From: Malus domestica
Taxonomy: Eukaryota; Streptophyta; Magnoliopsida; Rosales; Rosaceae
Assembly: GCF_042453785.1 (NCBI RefSeq)
Contig: NC_091671.1
Coordinates: 31,835,001 to 31,899,000, forward strand
DNA: 64,000 bases
Direction: 5' to 3'
The notes beneath the pieces were generated by a model, which was not told the origin of the DNA, did no database searches, and saw only the letters and a program-made list of their open reading frames with translations. Positions 59,460-64,000 of this stretch are shown here, in pieces. The stretch's first letter is position 1, and every line of letters begins with the position of its first letter. A program made the translations under genes and the position numbers.

Positions 59460-60838
59460 TAAAGGAAAAAGGTTAAGTCCCATATGGAGAAAAAAATATT
59501 AAGATAAGTCCAACGAAGATGTGGTTTAACCAAATTGGCTATTAAGATAGGTCCCATATGGAGGAATTTTTTAGTATGCATTATTGGAAGTCGTTAAATT
59601 CCTCATTGTACATCCAGGAGTACCATTCCTTACATACACCGAAATATAGTATAATTTTTATATTTTGGCCAACTTTATCCTTATTTTCTTTACATTAAAT
59701 TTAAACTTACAAATAAGAATATTTCCAAGAGAGTACGCAAATTTGACTTCTTTAAATACAAGTTTGTTGCAGTTGAAGACTAAAGTTTGTTACTTGACAA
59801 TTTTACAGTTCAACAAACTCTACAAATATTAGTGTTTTATTATTTTCCACCATTTAACTTTCGTTTTTAGTATTTCATTATTTAATAATTGGAAAAAGTT
59901 GAGAAAGACAACTTTTAATAATTGGCAAAAAATATGTTTGCTTCCTGGGATAGCAAGTCTTCAGGGGGTAAGGAGGTCGTCTAAACCTCATAATGGCCTA
60001 GCAATAATGCAGTTAAATTTGCTTTTAGAGAAAAATAAACCTAAAACCTCTCATTTATCGGTAAAGATAAATACTACTAGACTATAGTATTAAGTGGTAA
60101 TCCCACGTAACACTTCAAATTTAGCAAAAATCAGCTGCGGACTCATGGACTCAAAAGAGGTTTGTTGGTAGGACCTACAGGCCTTGCCTTTTAAGTTTTC
60201 ATCATTTGCATACCTGGAGGACCGGACTCTCTCAGCTTTGTCCACCCAAGGAATCCACCATCTCATACTCCTTCACAGATATCACAGGTTTGATCGTTTG
60301 TGTTGTGAATTTCTGATGGCATCTTAGCCTATCAGAAATATGTTCCTTTTGCTTTCACTGCATTGTCTTTTCATGGATTTGAAGATCTTTACTTCTTTTC
60401 ACAAACAAATCAACATTTTAAACAAAAATTGTGGTTTTGTAGTTGCCCTTTTAACATACTTTCCTCCTTTTTATTCACTTGCAATAAGTTGGTTTTTGAC
60501 GAATTTCGATGCTCGAGCTTTCTCTGTTTGTAACTTACTGCGCCCAATTTCCAATATCATAGTCAGTAGAAGTGAATATGTGGTCACACGTCATTTGATT
60601 GGATATTAGAAGTAAAATACAATTAGATGTACTTTTAATGTTTTAATCTCAACCTTTGATATCAAATAAAAAAAATGAGTGATCATATATATTTGTTCAC
60701 CAGGTGACCAAGAGAACGGATTGCTTCAATGTATCCGTAAACCCCAGCTATTCTAAGATAAGGCAAAAGCCACGAGCATGTAGTTCAAAGGTTAATCCAC
60801 AAGCCACGAGCAAGCAGATATAACTTGTTAATCCATAT
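59460..60838. other. Intergenic DNA
   Basis: Nothing certain is seen. The open frame at 60340-60609 is hydrophobic but has no family signature. Confidence 0.4.
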
Positions 60839-61028
60839 CCTCTCCGGATCTAAGGATCCTGAGCCTAGGAATCAATTGATCCGGCCCATTGAAATTTGAT
60901 CAAACGGCTACAATTATTATAACTTTTAGTGAGACCCCCTGTTTGTAGCCGTTAGATTAAATTTCAACGAGCCGGATCAATTGATCCCTAAGCTCAGGAT
61001 CCTTAGATCCGGAGAGGATTTGGATCCT
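60839..61028. repeat. GATCC-rich hairpin MITE, copy 2
   Basis: The arms ATCCTCTCCGGATCTAAGGA and TCCTTAGATCCGGAGAGGAT are perfect complements, with the inner arms also paired and the core ACAATTATTATAACTTTTAG shared with 26372-26557. TAACTTGT flanks both sides (60831-60838, 61029-61036), an 8-bp duplication. Confidence 0.88.
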
Positions 61029-61158
61029 TAACTTGTGACATTCTTTTTGGTCAAATATTAGCTTTTAGTTGCATACACAAATATTGCGCGCAATGAGAAT
61101 CGAATTTTGAATATAATGTACATGTAGCAACGCGATCGAATAATGGTTTTCTTCGCAG

Positions 61159-61402
61159 TTGCTCGATGCTAGCTATCTTGAAGAAGCACGGGCTCGATGA
61201 ACGTGAACTATACAGAAGGTAGAAAAGACGGTCTCAGTTGAAGAAATCATGCTCCTGTGAAGTACCAAGTGAAGATAGTGGTGGAGTTCCCGCCACGGAA
61301 GAATCAATAGACATGACTACCATGGACACAAGTTTAAGCACCTTATGCTTTCTACCGGATGATGTTCCTCAGCCAGAATCACTTCTAGACAGCCTTGATT
61401 AA
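61159..61402 (+). pseudogene. Exon-like remnant of an unrecognised gene
   Basis: After an acceptor-like TTCTTCGCAG, one frame reads SMLAILKKHGLDERELYRR, a TAG stop at 61220, then KRRSQLKKSCSCEVPSEDSG, and ends in CFLPDDVPQPESLLDSLD before TAA at 61400. Apart from the single stop it is continuous, basic then acidic, and protein-like. I cannot name the family. It may be the last exon of a dead gene, and the stop could also be a recent mutation. Confidence 0.35.
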
Positions 61403-62037
61403 GCAAATTGTTCGCGATCTTATGAGCATTTCTGGAAAAATAATAAACAAGAAATCCTTTTCAAGAAAAATCACACTGATGAGAGGATACAATCAACCAT
61501 AGCGGTATGAGCATTTGGTGCTCAGCGCCCAGATGCACAAGAACACCCGCAAGGATAAGGAAAGATAAAGGGAGATGAGCTTCGTAACCAGAAGAGTTAA
61601 ATCGAAGAAATCAGAAAAGACAATGCAAGATCAGAAAATAGAATCATAAGATTAAATCAAACATCCGTACAACTAAACTCAACTATATAGCTGAACTCAA
61701 ATTCTTAGTGTCGATGCAAAAACAATATCACAAAGGTCATCCTGGACCTACCGAGTAATTCACAAACACTGATGTCTTTGATAACAAGCTCATATGACAC
61801 CATTCCTTATCCAAGCAGACGACAAGAAGACTTCACCAGAAAAATCTAAGCACAGATACATGCACCCCTGGATGAGTTCCTCCATTGGATAACCTTCACT
61901 AGTAGTTTCATAAAGTACTATTTGCTTTTGTAGTCCCACGTTCATCAACTGTGGAGTTATGGAAATAGTAGTTAAAAACAACTTGAAAAGAACAAAACAA
62001 ATGCTTGGATAAATGGCATTCTGGTATACTGATTACC

Positions 62038-63669
62038 TCATCCAGATGCTGATTCTGATGGAGTTGCTTCTTGTTTTGGTTTTCTTCGTTCAGGAGGAGG
62101 TCCATCTCTTCGTCTTTCATATCTTCTGCTCTCAAATTTTGATTCTCTCCGTTTCTTTGGTTGATAAACGGGGTAGTTTCCAGGAATTATCTCTCCATTA
62201 ACATATTTATCACCTATAAATAACCCCCAAGATGAAATCATTATACTTATTCGTAAGCGGTAAAACAAACCCTTTGTTGCAACAAAACATACCTCCATAA
62301 TCCTTGTTTTTAACATCTATATATGAATCTGGCAACACCCAGAGAACACCAGGCAATCCTGCATCAGGATGAACCAAGTCAGCTCTACAAATTCACTGTT
62401 ACACGAGAAAATCGCAAAAAGATGCACCCGACTACAATGCCTACCTTTGAATTTTTCAGATGTTTCTTCAGATACAGTACATTGGAATCCAGTGTAGGTG
62501 GTGGTGCTAAAAGCATACATGTTCTTCTTTGCTTCTTCCATGCTGTCACATAAAGAACCATGGGAGGTTGTGAGATTAATAACTAAGAGACTCTCACTAA
62601 GTAGGTAACCTAGCAGAGTACTAAAACCCACATGTTCAGGTTAAGTTAAACAATCCTAAGTTAACTAATCCAGCAGAGCCTTGACCATCATCAACCAAAA
62701 CTAATTTGAGATGATTCCAATTCATTGTCCCACACCATCAAGTTTTTAGCTTTACTATAATGAGATTTACAATACGAGAATGAACTTGATTTCGTAAATA
62801 AAAATGTACCAGCGGTTAACTCAAAATTAAAAGATAGCTTACTATCTAGTGTATCCAATAAATTACAAAAACTACTTCCAAAATAAAGAGAATCTCTTGC
62901 TCAATGCAAAGTAATGAACCAATACTACAATTACCAAGCCTCACCGCATTACTTAGTAATTATTTTCGAGTTCTATATAAACATAAACAGATTAAGAACC
63001 TAGTCACCTATATAAACATTCCATTTCCTTGCAACTATTGAACAAATTTACGAAGCATACTTCACTCAACTTGTTATTTGGGCTAAAAATTTTCTTTTCG
63101 CGCAATCGAAACTTATTTCCGCACACGAAAAATCCAACAACTACTCAGAGTGGAAACAAAACGATCCAGAAAGCCTTATACTTGTCCATATTTCACTAAA
63201 AATTTAGCACAGGTGTAAATTTTCCCCCAAAAAAACAGAACCCAGAACCCATTTTCCATTAAAACAATAAAAAACTGTAAAAATCATAGAAATTGAAGGA
63301 CAATTAGAGGGTGAAGAAGTACCTTCCAAGAACAGAAGCGAGAGTGTTGAGGTAGGTCTCAATCATTTGCTCCCTAGTTGGGGCAGGGTCCTTAGGGAAC
63401 TCCATGACTATAAGCCAGTGGTTATAGTCACAGCCCGGTAACATAATCGTCTCCCGCTGCTCATTGCTGCTGCTTCTCCTCGACGAGTAGTCACTGTCGT
63501 TCACAGCTCGAACGCGCAGCTTAGAGGGAACGGAGCGAGTCAAAGGCCGAGTATCCGAGTTGAATCGGAGCGTAGAGAAAGAGGGTTGGGGAGAAGGAGG
63601 GAAAAGGGAGGGCCTTGGGGATAGTATTAGGGCTTTGGATGAGAGAAAGAGGCTCGGCGCCATTGCCAT
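62038..63669 (-). CDS. Multiple organellar RNA editing factor, MORF9/RIP9-like
   Basis: Four coding exons (63669-63323, 62542-62445, 62358-62293, 62213-62038) give 228 residues, all GT/AG and in frame. MORF/RIP proteins bind PPR proteins and are needed for C-to-U RNA editing in organelles; MORF9 acts in plastids. Residues 1 to ~55 are a Ser/Pro/Arg-rich plastid transit peptide ([20 protein letters not shown]). The MORF domain follows: [59 protein letters not shown], and [20 protein letters not shown]. The tail has [20 protein letters not shown] and then an Arg/Pro-rich stretch ([17 protein letters not shown]). I start at the ATG at 63669; the frame is open for five more codons upstream but begins there with GTG. 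The exon layout and tail match MORF9 rather than MORF2. Confidence 0.94.
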
Positions 63670-64000
63670 TTTCGTAGTTCGCACCAGAGGGACGGAGAGT
63701 TAGCGTAGATAAGGAGAGAGAAAGGGGGATATTTTCAGGTATTATATTGAATAGTTTTTTATTTTTTGGGCTGGGCCATGGGAATTGGGCTTTTTGGTTG
63801 TGTAAGGTCCATCATAATTTTTGAAGAGCAAGGACAATAAATTTTGCTTGAAAAAAATCTTTAATAAAGGAAAGTTTTTGTCTACGGTCAATTTTAGGTT
63901 CAAAACTATGGGACGAGGGCATTGTTGAGAGATTAGGATAAATTGTTTTTGGCGTTTACAAATAGTAATAGAATAAGTGAGTTTTCAGTGTATATATCAT
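63670..64000. other. Promoter region of the MORF9-like gene
   Basis: This is the upstream DNA of the minus-strand gene, with a GA-rich leader (63690-63730). No other gene is visible before the window ends. Confidence 0.45.

Noticed and set aside
63670-63684. Upstream start for the MORF9-like protein
   Set aside because: The first codon of the longer frame is GTG; the ATG at 63669 is the first usable start and begins a good transit peptide.
1-64000. A CRISPR array, operon or prokaryotic-type defence system
   Set aside because: The repeats are transposon-derived or microsatellites and the genes are spliced plant genes; nothing bacterial is present.

Overview
This window is nuclear DNA from a flowering plant. 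The genes are split by AT-rich GT/AG introns, the intergenic DNA is crowded with decayed transposons and MITEs, and every recognisable protein is a plant family. Several short repeats look like families I associate with apple and pear (Rosaceae, Maleae). The lineage is therefore an inference from repeat recall, not from an alignment.

Eight protein-coding genes can be built exon by exon. In order: a PAT1-branch GRAS regulator (2069-3820, +); an organic cation/carnitine transporter of the OCT4 type with one 3.85-kb intron (14858-20354, +); a small conserved plant protein of unknown function whose last exon is only 52 nt (22133-21498, -); an organelle-type single-RRM protein (31765-29015, -); the mRNA cap guanine-N7 methyltransferase in 12 coding exons (38759-42423, +); an uncharacterised tail-anchored protein (45856-44085, -); a secreted DUF538 protein (54310-52826, -); and a plastid RNA-editing factor of the MORF9/RIP9 type (63669-62038, -). 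They are ordinary single-copy-style housekeeping or regulatory genes with no operon-like relationship. The RRM protein and the MORF protein both act in organelle RNA metabolism, but they lie 30 kb apart.

Between them lies layered transposon history. From 4.4 to 5.5 kb is a 5'-truncated RTE-type LINE whose breaks are mostly Trp-to-stop changes, with a MITE at its 5' junction. From about 7.0 to 13.0 kb is a broken Mutator-like transposase with a FAR1-type DNA-binding domain, a SWIM-like zinc finger and an OTU cysteine-protease domain. It is split by a 2.9-kb non-autonomous hAT-like element that carries six tandem copies of a ~346-bp repeat. Next to it is an orphan exon of a dCTP pyrophosphatase gene. 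From 32 to 38 kb are a Harbinger-like element with internal tandem repeats, a nested pair of elements, and a 0.94-kb foldback with ~459-bp arms around a 20-nt loop. MITEs with clear target-site duplications are scattered through the rest, and a local tandem duplication at 22.4-24.8 kb contains a MITE in one copy only.

The window holds no bacterial-style system, CRISPR array or convincing RNA gene that I can see. The most unusual structures are the OTU-bearing MULE with its repeat-carrying hAT insertion, and the long foldback. Splice sites were chosen by eye from reading frame, GT/AG borders and family knowledge, and have not been tested against transcripts.
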